Assembly: GCA_031272245.1 (NCBI GenBank)
Contig: JAISUE010000036.1
Location: forward strand, 1 to 51,192
Direction: 5' to 3'
DNA: 51,192 bases
Source of the DNA: Bacteroidales bacterium
GTDB lineage: Bacteria; Bacteroidota; Bacteroidia; Bacteroidales; P3
The translations under genes were made by a program, and so were the position numbers. The notes below the pieces were generated by a model. The model ran no database searches, was not told where the DNA came from, and worked only from the letters and a program-made list of their open reading frames with translations. Positions 8,436-18,013 of this stretch are shown piece after piece. How positions within the stretch are numbered: the first letter of the stretch is position 1; each line of letters starts with the position of its first letter.

Positions 8436-8468
8436 GCTTTAGGCTTGCATTGCATTGCTTTATAATGA

Positions 8469-8476
8469 TACTTTTG
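8469..8476 (+). promoter_or_regulatory. TAnnTTTG -7 element
   Basis: TACTTTTG, 25 nt upstream of the ATG at 8502. Confidence 0.55.
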
Positions 8477-8501
8477 CCGTCTAAATTTTAATTTATTAGT
8501 A

Positions 8502-8897
8502 ATGAAAAAAATTGTAGTGGTAGTTATCCTTGTTATAACGTCATTTACTACCCTAAATGTAAATGGTCAAGTAAAAAATAATGATATTGCAATGCAAACT
8601 GTATCATTATCAACTTCTGCCGATAAGGCATTATCTGTACAAACTGCAAAAGCAGATTTAAATTTATTACAATTTCAACCTCGCCAATGTCCAACGTGTG
8701 AAGGAATTGGATCCGTTTATGTTGATGTTAAAAGAAACTGTCCTAATTGTGGTGGAGATGGAAAAGATGATGTAATTGTTAATGGAGAAGTGATTAAAAA
8801 TAAAGTAAAATGTCAACAATGTAATGGGAAGGGGACTTATCTATCAAGAGAAGTTAGAAAATGTAGTACATGTGGAGGGAAAGGAACAATAAATTAA
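8502..8897 (+). CDS. secreted protein with DnaJ-type CxxCxGxG zinc-finger motifs
   Basis: Signal peptide MKKIVVVVILVITSFTTLNVNGQ; CPTCEGIG, CPNCGGDG, CQQCNGKG, CSTCGGKG; no J-domain. Confidence 0.8.
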   Translation: MKKIVVVVILVITSFTTLNVNGQVKNNDIAMQTVSLSTSADKALSVQTAKADLNLLQFQPRQCPTCEGIGSVYVDVKRNCPNCGGDGKDDVIVNGEVIKNKVKCQQCNGKGTYLSREVRKCSTCGGKGTIN

Positions 8898-8904
8898 TAC
8901 AAAT

Positions 8905-9276
8905 ATGAAAAAATTTTTAATAATAGGGATTATAACGTTGTTTGGTGTCAATATAAGTATAAATGCACAAACTTTATTTACAAATTCCCAAGACTATGGA
9001 GAATTAAATAAACACAGACAAGAGCAACAAAATAAAAAGAAGGATGAAAAATATGGTAAAGTTATATCTACCGAAAAAACGTCTGAAACAAAAACAGAAA
9101 CATGTGTTGGTGTAGGAAATAATAAAACCTGTATTAAAACCGAACGAACTACAAATCGAACTACAGGCATTACAACAGAAAAGAAATGTATTACAGGTTC
9201 CGTTGGAGGAAGTGCAAAAATTGTATCTGGAAAAGTTGAAGGTTCTCAATGTGTTACAGAAACACGAAAAAAATAA
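8905..9276 (+). CDS. hypothetical secreted Lys/Thr-rich protein
   Basis: 123 aa; signal peptide MKKFLIIGIITLFGVNISINAQ; Thr/Lys/Glu-rich body with four Cys. Confidence 0.65.
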   Translation: MKKFLIIGIITLFGVNISINAQTLFTNSQDYGELNKHRQEQQNKKKDEKYGKVISTEKTSETKTETCVGVGNNKTCIKTERTTNRTTGITTEKKCITGSVGGSAKIVSGKVEGSQCVTETRKK

Positions 9277-9279
9277 TAA

Positions 9280-9312
9280 AATTAAGGAGGCATAATTTAT
9301 GCCTCCTTAATT
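9280..9312 (+). terminator. terminator / inverted repeat
   Basis: AATTAAGGAGGCATAA...TTATGCCTCCTTAATT. Confidence 0.85.
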
Positions 9313-9355
9313 TATATTTGGAAAGGTTGAATATGATAATAATAAATCAGTAAAT

Positions 9356-9955
9356 ATGAAAAAATGCCTATTTATTATAATACTAACAATAATATTGATT
9401 CCTAAAGAAATCTCAGCTCAATGGAATCAACCTTATGCTATTTATATTGCTGGTGGATATAAACATTTGCCTTGTGTGAATATAGCAAATTCTTATAATG
9501 CCTTAACTTTTGAATTTTCATTGAACTACTATTACGTAGATTTCAATAGTAGCATTCATGCAGGTAAAAATTATTTTAACTTTGAACCATTTTCATTATT
9601 AGGAATATTGTATTTAGTTATGCGGGGAGGAGATATTAGTGATTTAGAAGGAAATGCTATAATTGTTTTAGGTATGGGAACTTTTAGCACTATGGGGTTT
9701 AATATAAATGTAAATGATAAGTTCAAAATACGACCCTATTGGAGTTTTTTAAGATTTTCAAAAATCAAAGGAATAACCGATAAACTAACATTAAATGCTG
9801 GAATTGGAACTAACTTATCTTATATTTTATATGAAGATGTAGATGGTGCTATATTGATAAATCCTTTTTGTGAATATGGTTTTGGTTATTCTCAAAATTC
9901 ACCTTTTACTGGCTTTAATTGGGGACTATCATTAGGATGGAAAATTTATTATTAG
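9356..9955 (+). CDS. hypothetical envelope protein, possibly outer-membrane beta-barrel
   Basis: 199 aa; signal peptide MKKCLFIIILTIILIPKEISAQ; repeated aromatic/Gly strands, C-terminal GFNWGLSLGWKIYY. Confidence 0.6.
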   Translation: MKKCLFIIILTIILIPKEISAQWNQPYAIYIAGGYKHLPCVNIANSYNALTFEFSLNYYYVDFNSSIHAGKNYFNFEPFSLLGILYLVMRGGDISDLEGNAIIVLGMGTFSTMGFNINVNDKFKIRPYWSFLRFSKIKGITDKLTLNAGIGTNLSYILYEDVDGAILINPFCEYGFGYSQNSPFTGFNWGLSLGWKIYY

Positions 9956-9981
9956 ATTCAAAAAGCTATTTATTTAGTTAT

Positions 9982-10019
9982 AAAAGAAGAAATAAGTCTT
10001 ATTATTTCTTCTTTTTTTT
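9982..10019. terminator. bidirectional terminator, 14-bp perfect stem
   Basis: AAAAGAAGAAATAA-gtctta-TTATTTCTTCTTTT followed by T-run. Confidence 0.85.
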
Positions 10020-10577
10020 CTCAATAGAATAACCAAAAAAGCCCAATCGCTCCCCAATATTATAATATTTCCCATGTGAAAACGCTATTAAATTAGCCTT
10101 TTCCAAATTAAATTCCCCTGTTTTTCTGTCAATGTAACGTTCATCAGCCTGCACACCTACAATATTAGCAACAAAACAATCATGAGACCCCAATTCCATT
10201 ACATTTACAACCTTACATTCCAAACATAAAGGACTTTCTGCAATCATTGGAGCATTAAGATGTGGGGCTTTTACAGGAGTTAATCCTGTCTCAATAAACT
10301 TATTATATTGTCGCCCGCTTTTTACTCCACACCAATCTGTAACTTTTGCCAATCGTTCTGTTGTAAGATTGATAACAAAACAACCTGTTTTTGAAATAAT
10401 AGCGTGAGAATAACGTGATTTACGAACAGATATATAACACATTGGCGGTTCTGATGAAAGAATGCCTGTCCATGCAACAGTAATAATATTGTATTCATTT
10501 ATTGTTTCTCCACAACTAACCATAACCACAGGAAGAGGATATAACATCGTTCCTGATTTGAATTCAACTTTTCCCAT
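10002..10577 (-). CDS. flavin reductase family protein (flavoredoxin-like)
   Basis: MLYPLPVVMVSCGETINEYNIITVAWTGILSSEPPMCYISVRKSRYSHAII. Confidence 0.85.
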   Translation of the reverse strand: MGKVEFKSGTMLYPLPVVMVSCGETINEYNIITVAWTGILSSEPPMCYISVRKSRYSHAIISKTGCFVINLTTERLAKVTDWCGVKSGRQYNKFIETGLTPVKAPHLNAPMIAESPLCLECKVVNVMELGSHDCFVANIVGVQADERYIDRKTGEFNLEKANLIAFSHGKYYNIGERLGFFGYSIEKKKKK

Positions 10578-10580
10578 ATT

Positions 10581-11060
10581 TTATAGTTTATGTATTTCTT
10601 CTGCTATTGATTGCGGAAGGAACTTTCTCACATCACCTCCAAAATTTATTATTTCTTTTACAAATGACGAACTAATTACTGCATCTTCCGGTGTTGTAAG
10701 CAGAAAAATACTTTCTATATCAGGCGATAATTCTTGATTTATGCGAGCAATATTACTTTCGTATTGAAAATCTATCTGATTGCGCAAGCCCCTTAAAACA
10801 TATTTTGCCCCCTTTTGCTTACAAAAATCAATAGTCAGAATAGAGAAAGAAGTTATTTCTATTTTATTTTCATAACATTTAAAAGTTTTTTTTACCCATT
10901 CTAACCGTTTATCCAAAGGATAATAAGCATCTTTTGCCATATTTTCACCGATAGCCACTATTATTTTGTCAAATAACGGTAAAGCTCTTAAAACTATTGA
11001 CTCATGCCCTTTGGTTATCGGGTCAAAAGAACCCGGAAATAATGCTATTCTTTCATTCAT
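10581..11060 (-). CDS. coaD: phosphopantetheine adenylyltransferase
   Basis: ALFPGSFDPITKGHESIVLRALPLFD, YVLRGLRNQIDFQYE, ISSSFVKEI. Confidence 0.96.
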   Translation of the reverse strand: MNERIALFPGSFDPITKGHESIVLRALPLFDKIIVAIGENMAKDAYYPLDKRLEWVKKTFKCYENKIEITSFSILTIDFCKQKGAKYVLRGLRNQIDFQYESNIARINQELSPDIESIFLLTTPEDAVISSSFVKEIINFGGDVRKFLPQSIAEEIHKL

Positions 11061-11092
11061 AATTGACTTATTATTTTTACATTTAACAATAG

Positions 11093-11100
11093 CAAAATTA
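11093..11100 (-). promoter_or_regulatory. TAnnTTTG -7 element upstream of coaD
   Basis: CAAAATTA on + = TAATTTTG on -. Confidence 0.5.
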
Positions 11101-11272
11101 CGTTTTTTTATTTTAAGGCTATTTCACTTCTTTTCTAACTTTTATTAAATTATTAGATAGGAAAAAAATAGCTGATTTATTATTTTTTTCTTTTATTTTT
11201 AGTAAATAAAATCAAAATTTAACAACAAATAACAGCATTTATTTTTATGAATACTATATCACTGATAATTTA

Positions 11273-11923
11273 TTACAACGCATTAGCAATAATCAAATCC
11301 AATTGAGTAGTAATTTTTATATTTTCTATGTTCCCTTCTACGATATTTATTTGTTTATTTGGAAAAGCAGACTCAAAAACCTGTGCATCATCAGTAAATA
11401 GGTCATTATATGGTTGTGTATATGCCTGTTTTATCAAATTAGACTTAAAACATTGTGGAGTTTGAACAAGATAAATCATATTTCTATCTACCGATTTTGT
11501 TTGAAATCTTATACTGTCTCGTGGATGTAAAGCAGGGATAGCATTATCTTTATCTTTTGCCATACACATACATTGTTCCCAAACTTTACGTCTTACAAAG
11601 GGACGAACACCATCGTGAATAGCCACAATAGAATCATTTTCTACATGTTCCAAGCCGTTTTTTACAGAATAAAATCTTTCATTACCTCCTGTAATAACCC
11701 TTAAAGGTATGGTAAAATCGTATTTATTACAAAGACTTTCCCAAACAGACATATAATCCTTAGGTAAAACAAGAATAATATTAAGATTTGAATTAAAGGA
11801 ATAGATATTAGTAATGGTGTGCATAAGCAACGGCTTTCCTTTCAACAAAAGAAATTGTTTTGGAATTTGCTCTCCCATTCTTAAACCCTTACCGCCTGCA
11901 ACTATAAGAGCATAATGTTTCAT
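11273..11923 (-). CDS. ispD: 2-C-methyl-D-erythritol 4-phosphate cytidylyltransferase
   Basis: ALIVAGGKGLRMGEQIPKQFLLLKGKPLLMHTI, VAIHDGVRPFV, LVQTPQCF, TDDAQVFE. Confidence 0.93.
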   Translation of the reverse strand: MKHYALIVAGGKGLRMGEQIPKQFLLLKGKPLLMHTITNIYSFNSNLNIILVLPKDYMSVWESLCNKYDFTIPLRVITGGNERFYSVKNGLEHVENDSIVAIHDGVRPFVRRKVWEQCMCMAKDKDNAIPALHPRDSIRFQTKSVDRNMIYLVQTPQCFKSNLIKQAYTQPYNDLFTDDAQVFESAFPNKQINIVEGNIENIKITTQLDLIIANAL

Positions 11924-11949
11924 TGTTTTGAAGGATTGTATTTTAAAAA

Positions 11950-13596
11950 TTATTTGTTATTTACAATCAATTTTTTTGTTGCACGTTTATTGCCCGATAT
12001 TATCTGTACAAGGTACAAACCATCAGTAAAATTAGTAAGAGAAATTTTTGTACATATCTGATTAGATTGTAAGAATTGAGTATAAACTATTTTGCCCTGT
12101 GAATTTATTATATTGATTAACGCATATTCTTTACTATCGGAAACCAGATTGATAGTTACTTCTTGTGATGCAGGATTAGGATAAAGAAATAATGAATTAC
12201 TGTTATCTGAATAATAAGTATCAAATCCTGCAGAAAATGAATTACCATTTAAAGTTGTTGCACCTGTATTTGCAGGGTCAAGCCAAGGTTTTAACTGTAA
12301 GTTATCAGCATTTCCATTTGAAGTCCAATGATAAGACATCTTTCCATACCAGTCTGTTTTTTGTGAATTAGAAACTGTACAAGCGGAATATCCTCCTGAA
12401 AGCGTACCTACAACCAGACCATTAGAATTAAAAAGAGCTGAACCTGAACTTCCCTGTTCCGTTACACCATAACCATTTGTTGTTTGTTTCCATAATACTT
12501 TCCAATGTGTTTGTGCATTTATTTGATATGTATCAGATACTAATGCCGTATTATAAGTTGAAATTTTTTTAATATCTCCATTTGGATGGTGAATGCCTAC
12601 TCCATTTTGTGATGCTGTTGTTTCCCTGCTCCAACCACACCAGTAAGTATTAAAAGTTGGAGTGTTATGCATTAACAATAAACAAAAATCACTCCCTTTA
12701 TCAGAATAAGAAGTATCCAATGCTTTAAGAGAACATCCTGTTAAAGTTGTATAAGAAGTTGAAGAAGACCCTGTACATGATGCGGATTCATAATCAAAAT
12801 AAAAAACAAAATAACTAAAATAACTGCTTGTTAAGGATAAACTTTCTACACAATGAGCGGCTGTCAATATATAAGGTTTCTTATCTTGACTTGTATTATT
12901 CATTAATGTACCCGAGCACCATCCTGTACCAGAATTAAACTTCAACTGTATTCTGCAAACACCCTTTTGTTGTTGCCTCCAATTATCCCCTTCTGAACAA
13001 TTTACATTAACATTACAGCTTCCGGATGCCTTGTTTAAATCACTTACATCTCTGTAAGCATAACAAAGTTCTGAAACTTCTATTATTGCCTGTTCTTTTT
13101 GCCATTCCGGTTGGAAGTATTCAATTACTATATTATCACTAAACAACAACTCAGTTGCAAAAGTTTTTTCTTCAAGATTATTATTTAAAGAAGTAAAAGC
13201 ACCTATTACTTGAGCTTTATCACTGGTATAAAGATATAATTCACCTCCTTCAGGAATGAAAAGTTTATCTGAATATAATGTTATAGCTTCTGCATCTTCA
13301 GCAACAAAACGAGCTATATATATAGTTCCTTCTGCTGTTTTTATTTGTGTAGATATGTTAAATAAATCCGAATGTACTGGTAAATTCACTCCAAACCGCC
13401 GTATTTTAAACATTGATTCTGCTTCCAAATCTTCTTTTTCTATTTTTTGCATATCAGGCTTTTGAATATTAATAATCGGAATTGTTTCTACTTTTGTTTT
13501 TATATCAAAAGAACGAGGCTGTCTCTCAACTCTTAATTGTCCAAAACTTACAACCGTAAAAAGTATACAGGACATGAGTATTAGTGTTTTTTTCAT
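11950..13596 (-). CDS. trypsin-like (S1, lysyl-endopeptidase-like) serine protease with T9SS sorting domain
   Basis: GTGWCSGTLMNN, ILTAAHCV, SDFCLLLM, EQGSSGSALFN; C-terminal YPNPASQEVTINL...DGLYLVQIISGNKRATKKLIV. Confidence 0.88.
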   Translation of the reverse strand: MKKTLILMSCILFTVVSFGQLRVERQPRSFDIKTKVETIPIINIQKPDMQKIEKEDLEAESMFKIRRFGVNLPVHSDLFNISTQIKTAEGTIYIARFVAEDAEAITLYSDKLFIPEGGELYLYTSDKAQVIGAFTSLNNNLEEKTFATELLFSDNIVIEYFQPEWQKEQAIIEVSELCYAYRDVSDLNKASGSCNVNVNCSEGDNWRQQQKGVCRIQLKFNSGTGWCSGTLMNNTSQDKKPYILTAAHCVESLSLTSSYFSYFVFYFDYESASCTGSSSTSYTTLTGCSLKALDTSYSDKGSDFCLLLMHNTPTFNTYWCGWSRETTASQNGVGIHHPNGDIKKISTYNTALVSDTYQINAQTHWKVLWKQTTNGYGVTEQGSSGSALFNSNGLVVGTLSGGYSACTVSNSQKTDWYGKMSYHWTSNGNADNLQLKPWLDPANTGATTLNGNSFSAGFDTYYSDNSNSLFLYPNPASQEVTINLVSDSKEYALINIINSQGKIVYTQFLQSNQICTKISLTNFTDGLYLVQIISGNKRATKKLIVNNK

Positions 13597-13672
13597 TATA
13601 ATTAAAATTGTTTATTATGGTTATTATATTTCAAATATCTTATTGAAAAATATTTTATCTTAAATTTGATGT

Positions 13673-13680
13673 CAAAAATA
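13673..13680 (-). promoter_or_regulatory. TAnnTTTG -7 element upstream of the protease
   Basis: CAAAAATA on + = TATTTTTG on -. Confidence 0.45.
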
Positions 13681-13740
13681 CAAAAATTTTCTAACAAAGT
13701 TTTTTTTCAAAACAATAACAAAACAACTGAAATATTGTTG

Positions 13741-14349
13741 TTATTTTTCACATAATTCTAAAATATTCTTGTGAATTTCTAATATCTGTTTCAAAAGCAT
13801 TGTATTATTATCGTGAAGTATCACATAATTTGCACGTAAAACTTTTTCATCTGTTGGCATTTGTGCATTAATTCTCTGTAAAATTGCTTCGCGAGTTGTA
13901 TTATCTCTGTTAATAACACGATTTATTGCTACTTCCATAGGAGTATCTATACAAATTACCCTGTCAAAGTTTTTCTCCCAGCCTATTTCAAAAATAATTG
14001 CACTTTCCATTATAACATAAGGAACATTATTATCCGTCTGTTTCTCTTTCCAACTCTCAAATTTATTCAAAACTATTGGATGCATAATACTATTTAGTTT
14101 TTGAAGGGCTTCTCTATCAGAAAAAACTTTTGAAGCCAAAGTTTCTCTGCTAAACTTACCATCTTTGATTATGCATGGAGATATTTCTTTTGCTATCAAA
14201 TTTACAAAATTCATATCCTCATAACAGCGTTTAGCCTCAATATCTGCAATAAAAACAGGTATACCCAACGCCTCAAAAACTTTACCTATCAATGTTTTTC
14301 CACTCCCAATGCCCCCTGTTAAGCCTATACTTAAAGTTTTTATATGCAT
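13741..14349 (-). CDS. coaE: dephospho-CoA kinase
   Basis: IGLTGGIGSGKTLIGKVFEALGIPVFIADIEAKR, VIMESAIIFE. Confidence 0.93.
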   Translation of the reverse strand: MHIKTLSIGLTGGIGSGKTLIGKVFEALGIPVFIADIEAKRCYEDMNFVNLIAKEISPCIIKDGKFSRETLASKVFSDREALQKLNSIMHPIVLNKFESWKEKQTDNNVPYVIMESAIIFEIGWEKNFDRVICIDTPMEVAINRVINRDNTTREAILQRINAQMPTDEKVLRANYVILHDNNTMLLKQILEIHKNILELCEK

Positions 14350-14351
14350 AA

Positions 14352-15308
14352 TTAACGTATTTTACAGCTATTTTTCAGAAATTCTTCAAAATATGCAATC
14401 GTTTTCCTCAATCCATCTTCCAATTTGATTTCCGGTTGCCAATGTAGTTTTTCTTTTGCAAGAGAAATATCAGGTTTTCTTTGCATAGGATCATCACTTG
14501 GAAGCGGAATATAAATTATTTTTGATTTTGACCCAGTCATTTCAATGATTTTTTTTGCTAAAGAAAGAATAGTAAATTCTCCGGGATTACCTATATTTAC
14601 AGGTCCCCAAAAACTATCTTCTGTTTCGTTCATCATTTTTATCATAGCATTGATAAGGTCATCTATATATTGAAAACTTCTCGTTTGTGAACCATCTCCC
14701 GCAACAGTTATATCTTTATTTTGTAAAGCCTGTACAATAAAATTACTTACAACTCTTCCATCGTCAGGATGCATTTTTGGACCATAAGTATTGAATATAC
14801 GTATTAATTTTGTTTTCACACCGTTTTGATTATGATAATTAACACAAAGGGTTTCCGCACATCGTTTTCCTTCGTCATAACATGAACGTTCTCCTATACA
14901 ATTAACATTTCCCCAATATGATTCTACCTGCGGATGTATTATCGGATCTCCATAAACTTCTGATGTAGATGCTTGTAACATTGTTGCTTTCACTCTTTTC
15001 GCCAAACCAAGCATATTTAAAGTTCCCATAACTGAAGTTTTTATTGTTTTTATGCCATTATATTGGTAATGAATTGGTGAAGCAGGGCATGCAAGATTAT
15101 AAATTTGGTCTATTTCTGCAAAATACGGAGTACAAACATCATGCCTTACTATTTCAAAATATGGATTTGTAAGAAGATGTACAATATTCTGTTTAGAACC
15201 TGTAAAAAAATTATCCAAACATATCACTTCATTTCCTTCATTAAGCAATCTTTCACAAAGATGACTGCCAATAAATCCTGCACCACCAGTAACTAATACA
15301 CGTTTCAT
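14352..15308 (-). CDS. UDP-glucuronic acid decarboxylase-like SDR
   Basis: [72 protein letters not shown]-type C-terminus. Confidence 0.88.
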   Translation of the reverse strand: MKRVLVTGGAGFIGSHLCERLLNEGNEVICLDNFFTGSKQNIVHLLTNPYFEIVRHDVCTPYFAEIDQIYNLACPASPIHYQYNGIKTIKTSVMGTLNMLGLAKRVKATMLQASTSEVYGDPIIHPQVESYWGNVNCIGERSCYDEGKRCAETLCVNYHNQNGVKTKLIRIFNTYGPKMHPDDGRVVSNFIVQALQNKDITVAGDGSQTRSFQYIDDLINAMIKMMNETEDSFWGPVNIGNPGEFTILSLAKKIIEMTGSKSKIIYIPLPSDDPMQRKPDISLAKEKLHWQPEIKLEDGLRKTIAYFEEFLKNSCKIR

Positions 15309-15322
15309 AGTTTTTTATTTTA

Positions 15323-16348
15323 TTACAAAATCTTTTCTTTATTCAATGTCTTCTGCCAATTCCACGCAGACAAAGTCATTTCATCCAATGTTAATACTGC
15401 TTTCCACCCAAGTTCTTTTTCTGCCAACGAAGTATCTGCCCATATTGCAACAACATCACCCTCTCTTCGTTTGCCAATACGATAATTAAGTTTTATACCT
15501 GTTGTCTTTTCAAAACTCTTTATAATATCAAATACTGAAAAACCATTTCCCGTACCTATATTAAAACATTCAAAATTGATTTTATTTCTACATTCAAAAC
15601 ATCTTTCCATTGCAACAACATGTGCTTTTGCCAAATCAACAACATGTATATAATCTCTTATGCAAGTTCCATCAGGAGTTGGATAATCATCTCCAAATAC
15701 AATTAGTTCCTTTCTTATTCCTGCAGCTGTTTGTGTAATAAATGGCATCAAATTATTAGGAACGCCATTAGGCAATTCACCTATTAAAGCAGTAGGATGA
15801 GCACCAATAGGATTAAAATATCGTAATGCTATTGCCTGAATTAAACCATCACGCGTTATAAAATGCAACATATCTTCAACCATTTGCTTTGTATTCCCAT
15901 AAGGCGACACTGCAAATTTGGGAGGACAATTTTCATTAATAGGATTTTTATCCGGCTCTCCATAGATAGTACAAGAAGAGGATTGTACAAAATATTTAAC
16001 ACCTTTGCGTTTCATATTAACAAACATATTCATTGCTATCTGTAAATTATTCATATAATATTCTATTGGCTTTTCAACACTCTCGCCAACAGCCTTAAAT
16101 GCAGCAAAATTTATTACTCCATCTATATGATATGTATCAAAAATGACTGACACTTCTTGCTCTTTACTTAAATCTGCCTTAATAAAAATCGGACGAACAC
16201 CTGTTATTTTTTCGATTCTGTCAATAACATCTGCAGATGAATTTGATAAATTATCGGAAATAATAACATTATAACCTTTATTTTGCAATTCTACTGCTGT
16301 ATGGCTACCTATATAACCAGTGCCTCCTGTAACCAAAATTGTTTTCAT
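15323..16348 (-). CDS. galE: UDP-glucose 4-epimerase
   Basis: MKTILVTGGTGYIGSHTAVELQNKGYNVIISDNLSNSS, YFNPIGAHPTALIGE, DYPTPDGTCIRDYIHVVDLAKAHV. The internal Met at 16348 is the likelier start; the ORF track starts at 16369. Confidence 0.93.
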   Translation of the reverse strand: MKTILVTGGTGYIGSHTAVELQNKGYNVIISDNLSNSSADVIDRIEKITGVRPIFIKADLSKEQEVSVIFDTYHIDGVINFAAFKAVGESVEKPIEYYMNNLQIAMNMFVNMKRKGVKYFVQSSSCTIYGEPDKNPINENCPPKFAVSPYGNTKQMVEDMLHFITRDGLIQAIALRYFNPIGAHPTALIGELPNGVPNNLMPFITQTAAGIRKELIVFGDDYPTPDGTCIRDYIHVVDLAKAHVVAMERCFECRNKINFECFNIGTGNGFSVFDIIKSFEKTTGIKLNYRIGKRREGDVVAIWADTSLAEKELGWKAVLTLDEMTLSAWNWQKTLNKEKIL

Positions 16349-16355
16349 ATTCTTT

Positions 16356-17252
16356 TTATTTTTTATCATTCACAATAGTTTTAATATCTTGGTAAGGTTT
16401 TCCTTCAAATGTACGGTTAACTTTTATTAATGGACTTTTAGTATCGTTTTGTTTAATCATAGTTTCTGCACTCTGCATTCCAAAATAAGTTTTATCTATT
16501 CGTAAAACATCTGATTTCAAACAATGTTTTTCCACATCAAAAATCCATTCCGGATCAAAACAAGCATATAATAAACGACATTCAAAATGAAGATGAGGTC
16601 CTGTAGAATGTCCTGTATTGCCTGACAGCCCTATTATATCACCGGCTTTAACAACTTGCCCACTTTTAACTTTTATTTCGGATAAATGACCATAAAGTGT
16701 TTCTAAATTATTATGATGTCTTATCAATATCATTTTACCATAACCACCATTTACTTTTGCTACTCTCACTACTCCATCAAAAGAAGCATAGACAGGTTCT
16801 CCTATATTAAGTGCTATATCAATTCCTGTATGAGGTTTACCCCAGCGCCAACCATAATTGGAAGTTTTTATTCCTTTATTGCAAGGAAAATGAAAAGTAC
16901 TGGACTTATCTTTCCCTTTAAGACTAATTATTATTTGATCGGGAATTTGATGAAATTGAATATTCGGTATCTTAACTTTATCGCAAAACCATGTATTTTG
17001 ATATAATATTGAGGAAGGATACGTGTCTTTTTCAGATATATATATTGGAGGAATAATATCCTTTGAATTTATACTCTTGTTTAATGTATCTGCTTTTCTT
17101 AACTTGCGTAAAGTATGAACTTCATACAAACTGTCAGCAAAACGTCTTGCAGCAGAACGCGTATCAACATTTGATGCAACAGGCTTTTGAGCATATATTA
17201 TATTACTAACAGCAATAAAAACAGTCAATATAAAGATACAATTATATTTCAT
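16356..17252 (-). CDS. M23-family metallopeptidase (LytM domain)
   Basis: SNYGWRWGKPHTGIDIALNIGEPVYASFDGVVR, GYGKMILIRHHNNLETLYGHLS, GNTGHSTGPHLHFE. Confidence 0.92.
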   Translation of the reverse strand: MKYNCIFILTVFIAVSNIIYAQKPVASNVDTRSAARRFADSLYEVHTLRKLRKADTLNKSINSKDIIPPIYISEKDTYPSSILYQNTWFCDKVKIPNIQFHQIPDQIIISLKGKDKSSTFHFPCNKGIKTSNYGWRWGKPHTGIDIALNIGEPVYASFDGVVRVAKVNGGYGKMILIRHHNNLETLYGHLSEIKVKSGQVVKAGDIIGLSGNTGHSTGPHLHFECRLLYACFDPEWIFDVEKHCLKSDVLRIDKTYFGMQSAETMIKQNDTKSPLIKVNRTFEGKPYQDIKTIVNDKK

Positions 17253-17283
17253 TTTTGAAGTAAAAATTCTTATTATCTAATTG

Positions 17284-17291
17284 CAAAGGTA
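17284..17291 (-). promoter_or_regulatory. TAnnTTTG -7 element
   Basis: CAAAGGTA on + = TACCTTTG on -, upstream of the M23 gene. Confidence 0.5.
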
Positions 17292-17502
17292 AAAAAAAGA
17301 AAAAAAAAATTTTTTTGAAAAAACTTAAAAAATAAAGATATTGATAATAGCAAAGATATGTATGATAAAAAAGAACAGGATTTTTATCAAAAAAATCAAG
17401 TTTTTAAGATATAAAAATCAAGTTTTAATGATGAAAATCAGCGTTTTTTTTGTATTTTAAGAACAGTTGTATTAAGCTTCATATTATAAAAATAAAAAAT
17501 TG

Positions 17503-17510
17503 TAGTTTTG
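17503..17510 (+). promoter_or_regulatory. TAnnTTTG -7 element
   Basis: TAGTTTTG, 29 nt upstream of bcp. Confidence 0.5.
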
Positions 17511-17539
17511 CAAAGTTAAACAAATAAACAAATGAATAT

Positions 17540-18013
17540 ATGGCTCTAAAAATTGGAGACAAAATACCTGAAATACTCGGAAAAAATCAAAACGGTAAAA
17601 ACATTAAAGCAAGTGATTATAAAGGTAAGAAACTTGTCCTTTACTTTTATCCGAAAGATAATACTGCGGGCTGTACAGCTGAGGCTTGCGGTTTTCGTGA
17701 TAATTATGCAGAATTTCGCAAACAAGGCTACGAAATTGTTGGAGTAAGTATTGATGACGAAAAATCACATAAAAAATTTATTGATAAACAAAATCTGCCA
17801 TTTGACCTTATTTCCGACACAGACAAAACACTTGTTGAACAATTTGGAGTATGGGGAGAAAAATCTATGTATGGGAAAAAATATTTTGGAACATTAAGAA
17901 CAACATTTATCATTAATGAAGACGGTATTATTGATCGCATTTATTTTCCAAAAGAAATAAAAACTTCAAATCACGCAGAACAAATAACTAAAGAATATGG
18001 AAAATTACATTGA
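17540..18013 (+). CDS. bcp: thioredoxin-dependent thiol peroxidase (Bcp-type peroxiredoxin)
   Basis: KLVLYFYPKDNTAGCTAEACGFRDNYAEFRKQGYEIVGVSIDD. Confidence 0.94.
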   Translation: MALKIGDKIPEILGKNQNGKNIKASDYKGKKLVLYFYPKDNTAGCTAEACGFRDNYAEFRKQGYEIVGVSIDDEKSHKKFIDKQNLPFDLISDTDKTLVEQFGVWGEKSMYGKKYFGTLRTTFIINEDGIIDRIYFPKEIKTSNHAEQITKEYGKLH

